From: Paulinella micropora | Taxonomy: Eukaryota; Cercozoa; Imbricatea; Euglyphida | Length of the DNA: 50,313 nucleotides | Assembly: GCA_009731375.1 (NCBI GenBank) | Contig: BJOX01000188.1 | Location: 55,733 to 106,045 of the forward strand | Reading direction: 5' to 3' | In this document: positions 1 to 11,348 of the stretch, in pieces | Numbering within the stretch: the stretch's first letter is position 1 | Layout of the letters: every line of letters begins with the position of its first letter | Translations under genes and position numbers: made by a program | The notes under the pieces: model-generated | The model's input: only the letters and a program-made list of their open reading frames with translations | Told to the model about the DNA's origin: nothing | The model's database searches: none

Positions 1-60
1 GGGGGGGGGGGGGTTATGATGTGTGTTGTATTGTATGGAAGCAATCAGCCTATTATTTTG

Positions 61-305
61 TTGTGTTGTACTGTATTCTATTCTATTCTATTCTATTCTG
101 TTCTATTCTGTTCTATTCTATTCTATTCTAATCTATTCTATTCTGTTCTGTTCTGTTCTGTTCTATTCTATTCTATTCTGTTCTGTTCTGTTCTATTCTA
201 TTTGTATTATATTTGTATTGTCTTGTATTGTCTTGTATTGTCTTGTACTGTCTTGTCTTGTCTTGTCTTGTCTTGTATTGTATTGTATTGCATTGTATTG
301 CATGG
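61..305 (+). repeat. (ATTCT)n then (TTGTC/TTGTA)n pentanucleotide tract
   Basis: About 150 bp of interrupted ATTCT/GTTCT pentamers are followed by about 95 bp of TTGTA and TTGTC pentamers. The tract lies directly upstream of gene A exon 1, in presumed intron or 5' flank. The first 13 bases of the window are a G run next to the window edge. Confidence 0.9.
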
Positions 306-323
306 CATTGTATTTTATCCTAG

Positions 324-578
324 ATGTCTCAACAGCCGCTATGGACGCACCAGCAGCAGCAGCAGCAGCAGCAACCGAAACCAGCGCCTGTCACCAGCCA
401 AAGAAAAACACATCCACAACCAACCACACAACAAATACAGCAGATCCAGCCACAAACACAACAGCATCCACAACAACAGCAACAACAACAGCAGCAGCAA
501 GCACAGCAAGAAACACAGCAGCCAATTGAAGTGCACGAGTTTGCTGCGCAACCGACACAACAGACACAAGTACAACAG
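324..578 (+). CDS. Gene A exon 1: Gln-rich segment, possible start
   Basis: This is an 85-codon open segment starting MSQQPLWTHQQQ and ending QTQVQQ, followed by GT at 579. It contains several polyglutamine runs encoded by mixed CAG and CAA codons. It follows an acceptor-like ATCCTAG at 317-323, and the first codon after the AG is ATG. That ATG may be the initiator behind a noncoding exon, or an internal Met. The segment enters and leaves in phase 0. A (CT)n tract starts almost directly after the donor. Confidence 0.75.
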
Positions 579-581
579 GTT

Positions 582-636
<55 letters not shown>

Positions 637-714
637 CTCTCTCTCTCGCTCTCTCGCTCTCTCCCTCTCGCTCTTTCGCACTCTCTCCATATATATATAT
701 ATATATAATATATA

Positions 715-761
<47 letters not shown>

Positions 762-767
762 CGCTCG

Positions 768-850
<83 letters not shown>

Positions 851-964
851 NNNNNNNNNNNNNNNNNNNNNNNNNNNNNNNNNNNNNNNNNNNNNNNNNN
901 NNNNNNNNNNNNNNNNNNNNNNNNNNNNNNNNNNNNNNNNNNNNNNNNNNNNNNNNNNNNNNNN

Positions 965-1050
<86 letters not shown>

Positions 1051-1191
1051 TATATATATATGTATATATATATACATATATATATATATATGTCTGTATA
1101 TATATATATACATATATACATACATACATACATACATACCTACCTACCTACCTACCTACCTACCTACCTACCTACCTACCTACCTACCTAC

Positions 1192-1240
<49 letters not shown>
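579..1240 (+). repeat. Intronic microsatellite block (CT, TA, GA, CATA, CTAC, CTAT) with a gap
   Basis: Successive (CT)n, (TA)n, (CT)n, a gap at 851-964, (TG)n, (GA)n, (TA)n, (CATA)n, (CTAC)n and (CTAT)n tracts fill the first intron of gene A. I see no coding segment here. Confidence 0.9.
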
Positions 1241-1242
<2 letters not shown>

Positions 1243-1243
<1 letters not shown>

Positions 1244-1283
1244 GTCAGGAGCGCGTGTAGCAGCGTTATCGATACCTACCTGC

Positions 1284-1325
<42 letters not shown>

Positions 1326-1342
1326 CTCTACCTCTCTATCTC

Positions 1343-1436
<94 letters not shown>

Positions 1437-1483
1437 ATCTATCTATCTTAGGAGCAGCTTGCAGCAGCGTTGTCGATGCTACT
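1243..1483 (+). repeat. Two 5'-fragment copies of gene A exon 2
   Basis: Copies at about 1245-1274 (after GTCAG) and 1452-1483 (after TTAG) match the start of exon 2 at 1539, sharing GCAGCGTT(A/G)TCGAT. Read in the exon 2 phase, the second gives EQLAAALSM, close to exon 2 QQLSAALSM; the first meets a stop after three codons (GAG CGC GTG TAG). Both run into (CTAC)n or (CTAT)n instead of the rest of the exon, so they have an acceptor but no matching donor. Confidence 0.7.
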
Positions 1484-1538
1484 ACCTACCTACCGACCTA
1501 CCTACCTACCTACCTACCTGTCTATGTATATATGCTAG

Positions 1539-1597
1539 CAGCAGCTATCAGCAGCGCTATCGATGCCGCCCGGCGCGCCTCGAAGAACCTCCAACCT
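1539..1597 (+). CDS. Gene A exon 2
   Basis: Bounded by ATATGCTAG and GTCACA, it reads [20 protein letters not shown] with the last codon split (phase 0 in, 2 out). It contains an R-R-T-S site. It is the intact last member of a three-rung ladder whose upstream rungs are 5' fragments. The donor is weak, so the 3' boundary is less certain than the frame. Confidence 0.6.
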
Positions 1598-1610
1598 GTC
1601 ACATTGCACT

Positions 1611-1614
<4 letters not shown>

Positions 1615-1700
<86 letters not shown>

Positions 1701-1721
1701 TTCTCTCTTTCTTTCTTTCTT

Positions 1722-1756
<35 letters not shown>

Positions 1757-1771
1757 TACACACTACAGGTA

Positions 1772-1817
<46 letters not shown>

Positions 1818-1877
1818 ACACACGTTCACACTACACGCACTATACACTACAGGTACGCTCTCTCTCTCTCTCTCTCA

Positions 1878-1919
<42 letters not shown>

Positions 1920-1957
1920 ACACACGTTCACACTACACGCACTATACACTACAGGTA

Positions 1958-2017
<60 letters not shown>

Positions 2018-2116
2018 ACACACGTTCACACTACACGCACTATACACTACAGGACACACGTTCACACTACACTCACTATACACTACAGGACACGTTCACA
2101 CTACACGCACTATACA

Positions 2117-2156
<40 letters not shown>

Positions 2157-2165
2157 CACACACTA
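1615..2165 (+). repeat. Minisatellite built on the exon 3 acceptor, with (CT)n
   Basis: Units of roughly 85-100 bp alternate (CT)n with a TACACTACAGG core, ending in (CA)n. Three cores (about 1764, 1848 and 1950) read CTACAGGTACGCTC, which is the acceptor of exon 3 plus its first eight bases; two later cores read CTACAGGACAC. The first three are exact AG|GT junctions, meaning acceptor and donor in one site. Confidence 0.8.
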
Positions 2166-2177
2166 TATACACTACAG

Positions 2178-2212
2178 GTACGCTCGCCGCGCATCCTTGC
2201 CTGACAACGCAG
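2178..2212 (+). CDS. Gene A exon 3
   Basis: A 35-nt exon after CACTACAG and before GTGCAT. Entering in phase 2 it reads LYARRASLPDNAG and leaves in phase 1. RRASLPD is a basophilic-kinase type site. Tandem copies of its acceptor lie upstream and copies of its 3' half lie downstream at 2499 and 3039. Confidence 0.7.
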
Positions 2213-2219
2213 GTGCATT

Positions 2220-2871
2220 ACATACATAACATACATACATACATACATACATACATACATACATACGTACATACATACATACATACATACATACATACAT
2301 ACATACTTAAATACGTACGTACGTACGTACGTACGTACACACATACATACATACATACATACATACATACATACATACATACATACTTACATACATAACA
2401 TACATAACATACATAATAACACACATACATACATAACATAACATACTTACATAACATAACATACATACATACATAACATACATACATACATACATACATG
2501 CCGCCTCCTTGCCTGATATTGTTGGTCAGTACATATATACATACATGCATACATATATACATACATACATACATACACACTTGCATATTATTACAAACAT
2601 GCATGCATACATACATACATACATACATACACATACATATATACATACATACATACATACATACATACATACATACAGACATACTTACATACTTACATAC
2701 TTACATCATACATACATACACGCATACATACATACATACATACATACATACATACATACATACATGCATACATACATACGTACGTACATACATACATATA
2801 TACATACATACATACATACATGCATACATACATACATACATACATACATACATACATACTTACATACATAC

Positions 2872-2902
<31 letters not shown>

Positions 2903-2936
2903 CATACATTCATACATGCATACATGCATACATACA

Positions 2937-2970
<34 letters not shown>

Positions 2971-3160
2971 CGTACGTACATACGTACGTACATACATACA
3001 TGCATACATACATACATACATACATACATACATACATACCGCCTCCTTGCCTGGTATGGTAGGTCAGTGGAACACATACTTACTTACTTTACTTTACTTT
3101 ACTTACTTTACTTACTTTACTTACTTTACTTACTTTACTTACTTTACTTACTTTACTTAC

Positions 3161-3209
<49 letters not shown>

Positions 3210-3271
3210 GTACTCACTCAATTACTTACTTACTTACTCTTTCACTCACTTGCTTAGTTGCTTACTTACTA

Positions 3272-3306
<35 letters not shown>

Positions 3307-3411
3307 CTCACTCACTATTTGCTTGCTTACTTACTTACTTACTTACTTGCTTACTTGCTTACTTGCTTACTTATTTACTTATTTACTTACTTACTTACAT
3401 ACTTACTTACA

Positions 3412-3444
<33 letters not shown>

Positions 3445-3468
3445 GCTTACTTACTCACTCACTCACTC

Positions 3469-3503
<35 letters not shown>

Positions 3504-3740
3504 CACTCACTCACTTACTTACTTACTTACTTACTTACATACATGCGTGCATACATAAATACATACATACATACATACACACATACATACATACATACAT
3601 ACATACATACATACATACATACCGACATACATGCATGCATACATACAGACATACAGACATACATGCATACATGCATGCATACATACATACATACATGCAT
3701 ACATAAATAAATACATAAATACATAAATACATACATACAT
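2220..3740 (+). repeat. (CATA)n and (TTAC)n block with two 3'-fragment copies of exon 3
   Basis: Tetranucleotide tracts are interrupted at 2499-2530 and 3038-3070 by GCCTCCTTGCCTG cores that read ASLPDIVGQ and ASLPGMVGQ in the exon 3 frame. Each core is followed by a GT at the position equivalent to the exon 3 donor, but has no upstream acceptor. Between 3077 and 3540 the motif changes to (CTTA)n and CTTTA. Confidence 0.8.
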
Positions 3741-3748
3741 ACATACGC

Positions 3749-3770
3749 AGGCCGAGCTCAGCACCCCCCA
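3749..3770 (+). repeat. 5'-fragment copy of gene A exon 4
   Basis: ACGCAG followed by GCCGAGCTCAGCACC resembles the exon 4 start (ACGTAG, then GTCGCGCTCAGCATC). In the exon phase it reads GRAQH, as does exon 4. It is cut off by a short C run and (TACA)n. Confidence 0.6.
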
Positions 3771-3819
3771 TTTACATATACATATATACATACATACATA
3801 CATACATGCATACACGTAG

Positions 3820-3926
3820 GTCGCGCTCAGCATCGTCGCACCTCTCTTCAACTCAACCTCGAGCAGCTCTCACTCCTCCACACCTCCTCTTCATCTTCAT
3901 CTCCCTTGTCCGCTGCTACGAGCGAG
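3820..3926 (+). CDS. Gene A exon 4
   Basis: Bounded by CACGTAG and GTCTCT. Entering in phase 1 it reads RAQHRRTSLQLNLEQLSLL, then a Ser run and PLSAATSE, leaving in phase 0. It has an R-R-T-S site and a short leucine-rich helix-like stretch. This is the full-length member; five partial copies follow downstream. Confidence 0.75.
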
Positions 3927-3933
3927 GTCTCTC

Positions 3934-4010
<77 letters not shown>

Positions 4011-4076
4011 TACTCACTCACTCACTCCTCCACACATCCTCTTCATCTTCATCTTCCTTGTCCGCTGCTACGAGCG

Positions 4077-4117
<41 letters not shown>

Positions 4118-4972
4118 NNNNNNNNNNNNNNNNNNNNNNNNNNNNNNNNNNNNNNNNNNNNNNNNNNNNNNNNNNNNNNNNNNNNNNNNNNNNNNNNNNN
4201 NNNNNNNNNNNNNNNNNNNNNNNNNNNNNNNNNNNNNNNNNNNNNNNNNNNNNNNNNNNNNNNNNNNNNNNNNNNNNNNNNNNNNNNNNNNNNNNNNNNN
4301 NNNNNNNNNNNNNNNNNNNNNNNNNNNNNNNNNNNNNNNNNNNNNNNNNNNNNNNNNNNNNNNNNNNNNNNNNNNNNNNNNNNNNNNNNNNNNNNNNNNN
4401 NNNNNNNNNNNNNNNNNNNNNNNNNNNNNNNNNNNNNNNNNNNNNNNNNNNNNNNNNNNNNNNNNNNNNNNNNNNNNNNNNNNNNNNNNNNNNNNNNNNN
4501 NNNNNNNNNNNNNNNNNNNNNNNNNNNNNNNNNNNNNNNNNNNNNNNNNNNNNNNNNNNNNNNNNNNNNNNNNNNNNNNNNNNNNNNNNNNNNNNNNNNN
4601 NNNNNNNNNNNNNNNNNNNNNNNNNNNNNNNNNNNNNNNNNNNNNNNNNNNNNNNNNNNNNNNNNNNNNNNNNNNNNNNNNNNNNNNNNNNNNNNNNNNN
4701 NNNNNNNNNNNNNNNNNNNNNNNNNNNNNNNNNNNNNNNNNNNNNNNNNNNNNNNNNNNNNNNNNNNNNNNNNNNNNNNNNNNNNNNNNNNNNNNNNNNN
4801 NNNNNNNNNNNNNNNNNNNNNNNNNNNNNNNNNNNNNNNNNNNNNNNNNNNNNNNNNNNNNNNNNNNNNNNNNNNNNNNNNNNNNNNNNNNNNNNNNNNN
4901 NNNNNNNNNNNNNNNNNNNNNNNNNNNNNNNNNNNNNNNNNNNNNNNNNNNNNNNNNNNNNNNNNNNNNNNN
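4118..4972. other. Assembly gap (N)
   Basis: An 855-base run of N lies within (CT)n, probably a collapsed repeat. More exon 4 fragments could be hidden here. Confidence 0.99.
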
Positions 4973-5080
<108 letters not shown>

Positions 5081-5091
5081 TTCTCTCTCTA

Positions 5092-5159
<68 letters not shown>

Positions 5160-5218
5160 TCACTCACTCCTCCACACATCCTCTTCATCTTCATCTTCCT
5201 TGTCCGCTGCCACGAGCG

Positions 5219-5275
<57 letters not shown>

Positions 5276-5326
5276 TCCTCCACACATCCTCTTCATCTTC
5301 ATCTTCCTTGTCCGCTGCCACGAGCG

Positions 5327-5392
<66 letters not shown>

Positions 5393-5419
5393 ACACACAC
5401 ACACACACACACACACACA

Positions 5420-5489
5420 CTCCTCCACACATCCTCTTCATCTTCATCTTCCTGGTCCGCTGGGATCGAGGCGGGCCAGGTCGGTCCGC

Positions 5490-5495
<6 letters not shown>
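5420..5495 (+). repeat. Chimeric fragment joining exon 4 tail to exon 5 head
   Basis: The copy starts like the exon 4 3' fragments but changes after CTGGTCCGCTG into GGCCAGGTCGGTCCGCA, which matches the acceptor and first bases of exon 5 at 5731-5747. (CTAT)n follows. Confidence 0.7.
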
Positions 5496-5538
<43 letters not shown>

Positions 5539-5680
5539 CCTACCTACCTATCTACCTATCTATCTATCTATCAACCTCGAGCAACTCTCACTCCTTCACT
5601 ACTCCTCTTCATCTTCATCTTCCTTATCCGCTGCCGCGAGCGAGGTATTGTGATGATTATGATTATTATTATGATTATTC

Positions 5681-5729
<49 letters not shown>

Positions 5730-5736
5730 TGGCCAG

Positions 5737-6062
5737 GTCGGTCCGCAGGCTGCGGCCGCGGGGCAAAGTGGCAATAACGCCGTTCCGGCCGCGGGGCAAA
5801 GTACTGAGCATAGTAGTAGTAATGATAATAACGACGACGACAACATGGGCAGAAAAGCTGCTCTGAACCTCCTGTCTACTCCTTCAACGCCTTCCGTCAG
5901 CTCTACCGACTCCCCCCTCCCCCTCTCTGCCCTTCCCCTCCCATCTCTCTCTGGGGGAGTGACCTCCTCCTCCTCCTCCTCTTCGTCTGCTGCTGCTCCT
6001 TCTACTTCTCCTTCTAGTTCTATCAGCAATATTGTTCTGATCCCACCACAGAACAACCGACG

Positions 6063-6063
<1 letters not shown>
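5737..6063 (+). CDS. Gene A exon 5, Ser/Pro/Ala-rich
   Basis: The longest gene A exon (109 codons, phase 0 in and out) runs from GGCCAG to GTCTCT. It opens VGPQAAAAGQSGNN, continues through SSSNDNNDDDNMGRKAALNLL, then Ser/Thr/Pro-rich sequence, and ends SSSISNIVLIPPQNNRR. It is low in complexity but clearly protein-like, with mixed codons. No domain was recognised. Confidence 0.8.
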
Positions 6064-6064
<1 letters not shown>

Positions 6065-6142
<78 letters not shown>

Positions 6143-6859
6143 TCTCTCCCTCTCTCTCCCTCTCTCTCTTTCTCTTCTCTCTCTCTCTCTCNNNNNNNNN
6201 NNNNNNNNNNNNNNNNNNNNNNNNNNNNNNNNNNNNNNNNNNNNNNNNNNNNNNNNNNNNNNNNNNNNNNNNNNNNNNNNNNNNNNNNNNNNNNNNNNNN
6301 NNNNNNNNNNNNNNNNNNNNNNNNNNNNNNNNNNNNNNNNNNNNNNNNNNNNNNNNNNNNNNNNNNNNNNNNNNNNNNNNNNNNNNNNNNNNNNNNNNNN
6401 NNNNNNNNNNNNNNNNNNNNNNNNNNNNNNNNNNNNNNNNNNNNNNNNNNNNNNNNNNNNNNNNNNNNNNNNNNNNNNNNNNNNNNNNNNNNNNNNNNNN
6501 NNNNNNNNNNNNNNNNNNNNNNNNNNNNNNNNNNNNNNNNNNNNNNNNNNNNNNNNNNNNNNNNNNNNNNNNNNNNNNNNNNNNNNNNNNNNNNNNNNNN
6601 NNNNNNNNNNNNNNNNNNNNNNNNNNNNNNNNNNNNNNNNNNNNNNNNNNNNNNNNNNNNNNNNNNNNNNNNNNNNNNNNNNNNNNNNNNNNNNNNNNNN
6701 NNNNNNNNNNNNNNNNNNNNNNNNNNNNNNNNNNNNNNNNNNNNNNNNNNNNNNNNNNNNNNNNNNNNNNNNNNNNNNNNNNNNNNNNNNNNNNNNNNNN
6801 NNNNNNNNNNNNNNNNNNNTCGCTCGCTCGCTCGCTCGCTCTATCTATCACTATCTCTA

Positions 6860-6896
<37 letters not shown>

Positions 6897-6921
6897 CTAT
6901 CTCTCTCTCTCTCTCTCTCCT

Positions 6922-6952
<31 letters not shown>

Positions 6953-7009
6953 TTTTTTTTTTTTTTTTTTTTCTCTCTCTATATATATATAGTTTATTTA
7001 TTTATTTGT

Positions 7010-7040
<31 letters not shown>
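6065..7040 (+). repeat. (CT)n, gap, poly-T and (TTTA)n/(ATTC)n intron
   Basis: (CT)n runs into a 628-base gap (6192-6819), then more (CT)n, a poly-T run, (TTTA)n and (ATTC)n up to the exon 6 acceptor. No coding segment is visible. Confidence 0.9.
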
Positions 7041-7044
<4 letters not shown>

Positions 7045-7085
7045 TTCATTCATTCATTCATTCATTCATTCGCATCTTTTTCCAG

Positions 7086-7326
7086 GGCATCTCACCCAGC
7101 GCGACCTCCGTCTCCCCATCTTTCTCTCCTTCCTCCTCCTCCTCCTCCTCCTCCACTACCGCCTTCCACTCCCTCCACTTCCCTACAGCAAGCCAGACGC
7201 GGCGTCGTAGTAGCTCGATGGAGGACCCCTCGGCTCTGAGTCGCTTGCTAGCTAGCTCCAGCTATAACTACGAGTCCAACCCATACGCAGCCAATGCAGC
7301 AAGCGTGCCCAACTCCGCGGCTCCCG
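7086..7326 (+). CDS. Gene A exon 6
   Basis: It follows CTTTTTCCAG, one of the best acceptors in the window, and ends before GTACAC. It reads GISPSATSVSPSFSPSS, a Ser run, TRRRSSSMEDPSALSRLL, and SYNYESNPYAANAASVPN to AAPG (phase 0 in, 1 out). It carries an R-R-R-S-S-S site. Codon use is mixed and composition is typical of a disordered regulatory region. Confidence 0.85.
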
Positions 7327-7329
7327 GTA

Positions 7330-7394
7330 CACGCGTACGCGTAGAGAGAGAGATAGATGGATAGATGGATAGATGGATGGATGGATGGATGGAT

Positions 7395-7455
<61 letters not shown>

Positions 7456-7540
7456 AATAGAGAGAGAGAGAGAGAAATAGAGATAGAGATAGAAATAGAA
7501 ATAGATATAGAGATAGAGAGATAGATAGAGAGACGCATAC
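7330..7540 (+). repeat. (GA)n / (GATA)n / (GATG)n intron tract
   Basis: Purine-rich repeats on the + strand, opposite to the pyrimidine-rich polarity of most gene A introns. Confidence 0.9.
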
Positions 7541-7652
7541 ATACCTACTCCTGGGTGGTACCAGATACACACTGTGTCTGTGTCTGTGTGTGTGTGTGTG
7601 TGTTGAAATTTTTTTCAAGGGTGGGCCCACCTGCAGCGCAATAGTATGTTAT

Positions 7653-7737
7653 GCGGCGCGCCACAAATTTGACGTGTTTTGCGGGCGAGCCGGAGCCGGG
7701 CCGGCGCCCGCAAAACACGTCAAATTTGGCGCGCTGC
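7653..7737. mobile_element. Fold-back (MITE-like) hairpin element, copy 1
   Basis: Near-perfect inverted arms: GTGTTTTGCGGGC at 7674-7686 faces GCCCGCAAAACAC at 7706-7718, and pairing extends outward through AAATTTGACGT and GCGGCGCG, about 32 bp per arm. A second copy lies at 41286-41350. A smaller inverted repeat (TTTTATCGGTAACC ... GGTGACCGATAAAA) follows at 7749-7791. Confidence 0.8.
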
Positions 7738-7858
7738 CATATGTAGTTTTATCGGTAACCTGACCGCATTTTGCGGAGGTGACCGATAAAAATGTGGCCT
7801 GTCGTCATACCTCACCGTGTGTGTGTGTGTGTGTGTGTGTGTCTGTGTCTGTGTCAAG

Positions 7859-7969
7859 GCGAGAGTGGTCAGTCAGCCGTGACCGCAAACTATCTCTCGC
7901 CTGTTGTCACGCCGCACTTCGCCAGCTTGTCTACGGGACGCTACAACCTAGGAATGTCCAACAGAACAG
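7859..7969 (+). CDS. Gene A exon 7
   Basis: A 37-codon exon after GTGTCAAG and before GTAGGT, phase 1 in and out. It reads GESGQSAVTANYLSPVV, then TPHFASLSTGRYNLGMSN, with a balanced, non-repetitive composition. It is among the most convincing coding segments in the window. (GTAG)n begins with the donor itself. Confidence 0.85.
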
Positions 7970-8340
7970 GTAGGTAGGCAGGCAGGTAGGCAGGTAGGTA
8001 GGTAGGTAGGCAGGCAGGTAGGCAGGTAGGTAGGTAGGTAGACAGGCAGGTAGGTAGGTAGGCAGGTAGGTAGGTAGGTAGGTAGGTAGGTAGGTAGGTA
8101 ATGAAATGTAATGACAAGTAATGACTGACATGTAATGAAATATAATGAAATGTAATGAAATGTAATGAAACGTAATGAAATGTAATGAAATGTAATGAAA
8201 CGTAATGAAACGTAATGAAACGTAATGAAACGTAATGACATGTAATGACATGTAATGACATGTAATGCCATGTAATGACATGTATGTAATGAAATGAAAT
8301 GAAATGAAATGTCATGAAATGTCATGCATGGTATGTATAT
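7970..8340 (+). repeat. (GTAG/GCAG)n then decamer GTAATGAAAT tract
   Basis: About 130 bp of GTAG/GCAG tetramers extend directly from the exon 7 donor. They change into about 200 bp of a 10-bp unit with drifting variants (GAAAT, GACAT, GAAAC). Confidence 0.9.
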
Positions 8341-8358
8341 GTATGCATGTATATCTAG

Positions 8359-8411
8359 ACAGCAGTGGCGGAGACGACATACCGGTCGCCTGGACCCCCC
8401 CCACGGACGTG
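8359..8411 (+). CDS. Gene A exon 8
   Basis: Bounded by ATATCTAG and GTAAAT, it reads DSSGGDDIPVAWTPPTDV (phase 1 in, 0 out). It is non-repetitive and in phase with exons 7 and 9. Confidence 0.8.
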
Positions 8412-8427
8412 GTAAATGATGATGATG

Positions 8428-8494
<67 letters not shown>

Positions 8495-8773
8495 GTTGTT
8501 GTTGCTGTTGCTGTTGTTGCTGGTGGTTTGGTTGTTGTTGTTGTTTGTTGTTGTTGCTGTTGTTGTTCTTGATGTTGTTGTTGCTGTTTTTGTTTTTGTT
8601 GCTGTTTTTGTTTTTGTTGTTGCTTGTTGTTGTTGTTTGTTGTTGTTGCTGTTGTTTTTGTTTGTTGTTTGTTGTTGTTGCTGTTGTTGTTCTTGTTGCT
8701 GTTTTTGTTGTTGTTTTGTTGTTGTTCTTGTTGTTCTTGTTGTTTTTGCTGTTGTTGTTGTTGTTGTTGTTGC

Positions 8774-8815
<42 letters not shown>

Positions 8816-8867
8816 CATTATCATCATCATCATCATCATTATCATTATTATTATTATTATTATGATT

Positions 8868-8920
<53 letters not shown>
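8412..8920 (+). repeat. (GAT)n, (CTAT)n, (GTT)n and (ATT)n intron tract
   Basis: Consecutive microsatellites with no recognisable exon. (ATT)n runs into the retroelement-like segment at 8921. Confidence 0.9.
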
Positions 8921-9385
8921 CATGGAGGGGTGCACAGTATGGCACCCCACGGGAAGAGGAGGTGGTTGGGCCTCGTCCCACTGGTTCCGAGGCTATGGTG
9001 TTGTGTTGTTTTTATGAGACATACACCACGTGGGGTCAAAGGGGTATATACATTCCGAGATCTAGGGGTGGTGACGGGTTTCGAGGCGTCCCAGACACTT
9101 ACCGCAAAACGTCCTCATGCGCTGGCAGACCGCATGAAATGTTTGCTACACCTCTTGAGTACCTCCATTCGACTTATACCCAGTCTTGTGGAACTCTCTC
9201 ATAGGGAAGATCAATTATTTGCAGTTGATTCCCTGCAAGGTATCCGACACGCCGGGCGGGTAGCTATTCAGGGATGGTTAGAGTCACTCTTCCCTCCCCA
9301 ACATTCACTGTGTGACTGTTGGGTCGAGGGATGGAGGCGCATGGTCCTTGGACTCAGCCATGACAGATCAATACACTATACACTA
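8921..9385 (+). mobile_element. Retroelement-like insertion with (ATT)n tail
   Basis: About 465 bp of complex sequence is bounded by (ATT)n on both sides. Its 3' end (GATGGAGGCGCATGG ... CTCAGCCATGACAGA ... CACTATTATT) resembles the ends of the other ATT-tailed elements here. An open frame through it (for example LADRMKCLLHLLSTSI) matches no domain I know. Confidence 0.6.
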
Positions 9386-9488
9386 TTATTATTATTACTA
9401 CTACTACTACTACTATTATTATTATTATTATTATTATGGTTACTATTATTATTATTATTATTAGTAGTAGTAGTAGTAGTAGTAGTAC

Positions 9489-9532
<44 letters not shown>

Positions 9533-9572
9533 ATAATAATATTTTTGTAATAATAATAATAATAATAATAAT
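9386..9572 (+). repeat. (ATT)n / (AGT)n / (AAT)n tract
   Basis: Trinucleotide repeats separate two retroelement-like insertions of opposite orientation. Confidence 0.9.
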
Positions 9573-9573
9573 A

Positions 9574-9745
9574 GTGTATCTCCTGCCAATTGCTGAGCCA
9601 AAAGGCCATGTGCATCCAGTCCTCCATTCCATAAGGAAAGTCTCCACACCAATCGGTGGAATAAAGGAAGTGACGGCATAGAACATTACTCTAGGAGCTT
9701 TATACCAATCAGCCCATGGAAAGGACCGATGGCCTATGTACTCCC

Positions 9746-9748
<3 letters not shown>
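9574..9748 (-). mobile_element. Retroelement-like insertion, minus strand, with (ATT)n tail
   Basis: On the minus strand the segment ends GGATGCACATGGCC ... CTCAGCAATTGGCAGGAG ... ACACTATTATT, parallel to the end of the element at 8921-9385. It appears 5'-truncated and is flanked by AAT/ATT repeats. Confidence 0.6.
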
Positions 9749-9823
<75 letters not shown>

Positions 9824-9859
9824 TATTATTATTATTGTTGTTGTTATTATTGTTAATAC

Positions 9860-9915
<56 letters not shown>

Positions 9916-9937
9916 CTACTACTACTACTACTACTGC

Positions 9938-9972
<35 letters not shown>

Positions 9973-9975
9973 TTC

Positions 9976-10009
<34 letters not shown>

Positions 10010-10227
10010 CATCATTATTATTACTATTATTATTGTTATTATTATCATTATTAGTATTGTTGTTGTAGTTGTCTTTGTGCTGTTGTTGTTGTTGTTGTTG
10101 TTGTCGTTGTCGTTGTTGTTGTCGTTGTTGTCGTCGTTGTTGTTGTCGTTGTTGTTGCTGTTGTTTTTGTCGTTGTCGTTGTTGTTGTGATTGTTATTGT
10201 TGGTTGTAGTGGTGGTGGTTGTAGTAA

Positions 10228-10260
<33 letters not shown>

Positions 10261-10325
10261 GAGTAGTAGGAGTAGTAGTAGTAGTAGTAGTAGTAGCAGC
10301 AGTAGTAGTAGTAGTAGTAGTAGTG

Positions 10326-10364
<39 letters not shown>

Positions 10365-10375
10365 TCGTTATCATT
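9749..10375 (+). repeat. (AAT)n, (ATT)n, (GTT)n, (AGT)n tract
   Basis: About 625 bp of trinucleotide repeats with unit changes. It fills the intron upstream of exon 9 and holds no visible gene. Confidence 0.9.
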
Positions 10376-10407
10376 ATTTTTGTTATCATGGTTATGATCA
10401 TGTTAAG

Positions 10408-10479
10408 GCCGCTCTGCCTACCCCTACTCCCTCTCTCGCGCCCTCCACTCTCTTCCTGAACCAAACCAATGCTAACCAG
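10408..10479 (+). CDS. Gene A exon 9
   Basis: Bounded by CATGTTAAG and GTACGC, 24 codons, phase 0 in and out: AALPTPTPSLAPSTLFLNQ then TNANQ. The acceptor tract is purine-rich and weak, but the frame is clean and the donor is good. Confidence 0.75.
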
Positions 10480-10724
10480 GTACGCCCTTACCTAACCTAC
10501 CTAACCTAACCTACCTACCTACCTACCTACCTACCTTACTTACCTTACTTACCTTACTTACCTTGTCTACTTACGTACCTACATTACTTACCTTACCTAC
10601 CTACCTACCTTACTTACCTTACTTATGTCTGCTTACGTACCTACCTTACTTACCCTCCTTACCTTACATACCTTACCTACTTACCTACTTTTCTGGCCCC
10701 CGGGCTGATTTGAGCTCGATTATA

Positions 10725-10764
<40 letters not shown>

Positions 10765-10818
10765 ATACAGGCTGATTTGAGCTCGATATTGCCCCCCCCC
10801 CCCCCCCCCCCCCCCCCC

Positions 10819-11043
10819 NNNNNNNNNNNNNNNNNNNNNNNNNNNNNNNNNNNNNNNNNNNNNNNNNNNNNNNNNNNNNNNNNNNNNNNNNNNNNNNNNN
10901 NNNNNNNNNNNNNNNNNNNNNNNNNNNNNNNNNNNNNNNNNNNNNNNNNNNNNNNNNNNNNNNNNNNNNNNNNNNNNNNNNNNNNNNNNNNNNNNNNNNN
11001 NNNNNNNNNNNNNNNNNNNNNNNNNNNNNNNNNNNNNNNNNNN
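10819..11043. other. Assembly gap (N)
   Basis: A 225-base gap directly after a poly-C run of 27 bases. Confidence 0.99.
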
Positions 11044-11054
11044 ACACAACACAC

Positions 11055-11089
<35 letters not shown>

Positions 11090-11188
11090 GCCCTTGCACA
11101 CGCAAAAGCAATTGTACTATCTATCTATCTATCTACCTACCTACCTACCTACCTACCTACCTATCTATCTACCTACCTACCTACCTAC

Positions 11189-11229
<41 letters not shown>

Positions 11230-11292
11230 CATCCGGCTCCCTAGCTAGGCTGATTCGAGATGTTTTCCCCCGCACATGCAACAGCGATTATA

Positions 11293-11348
<56 letters not shown>

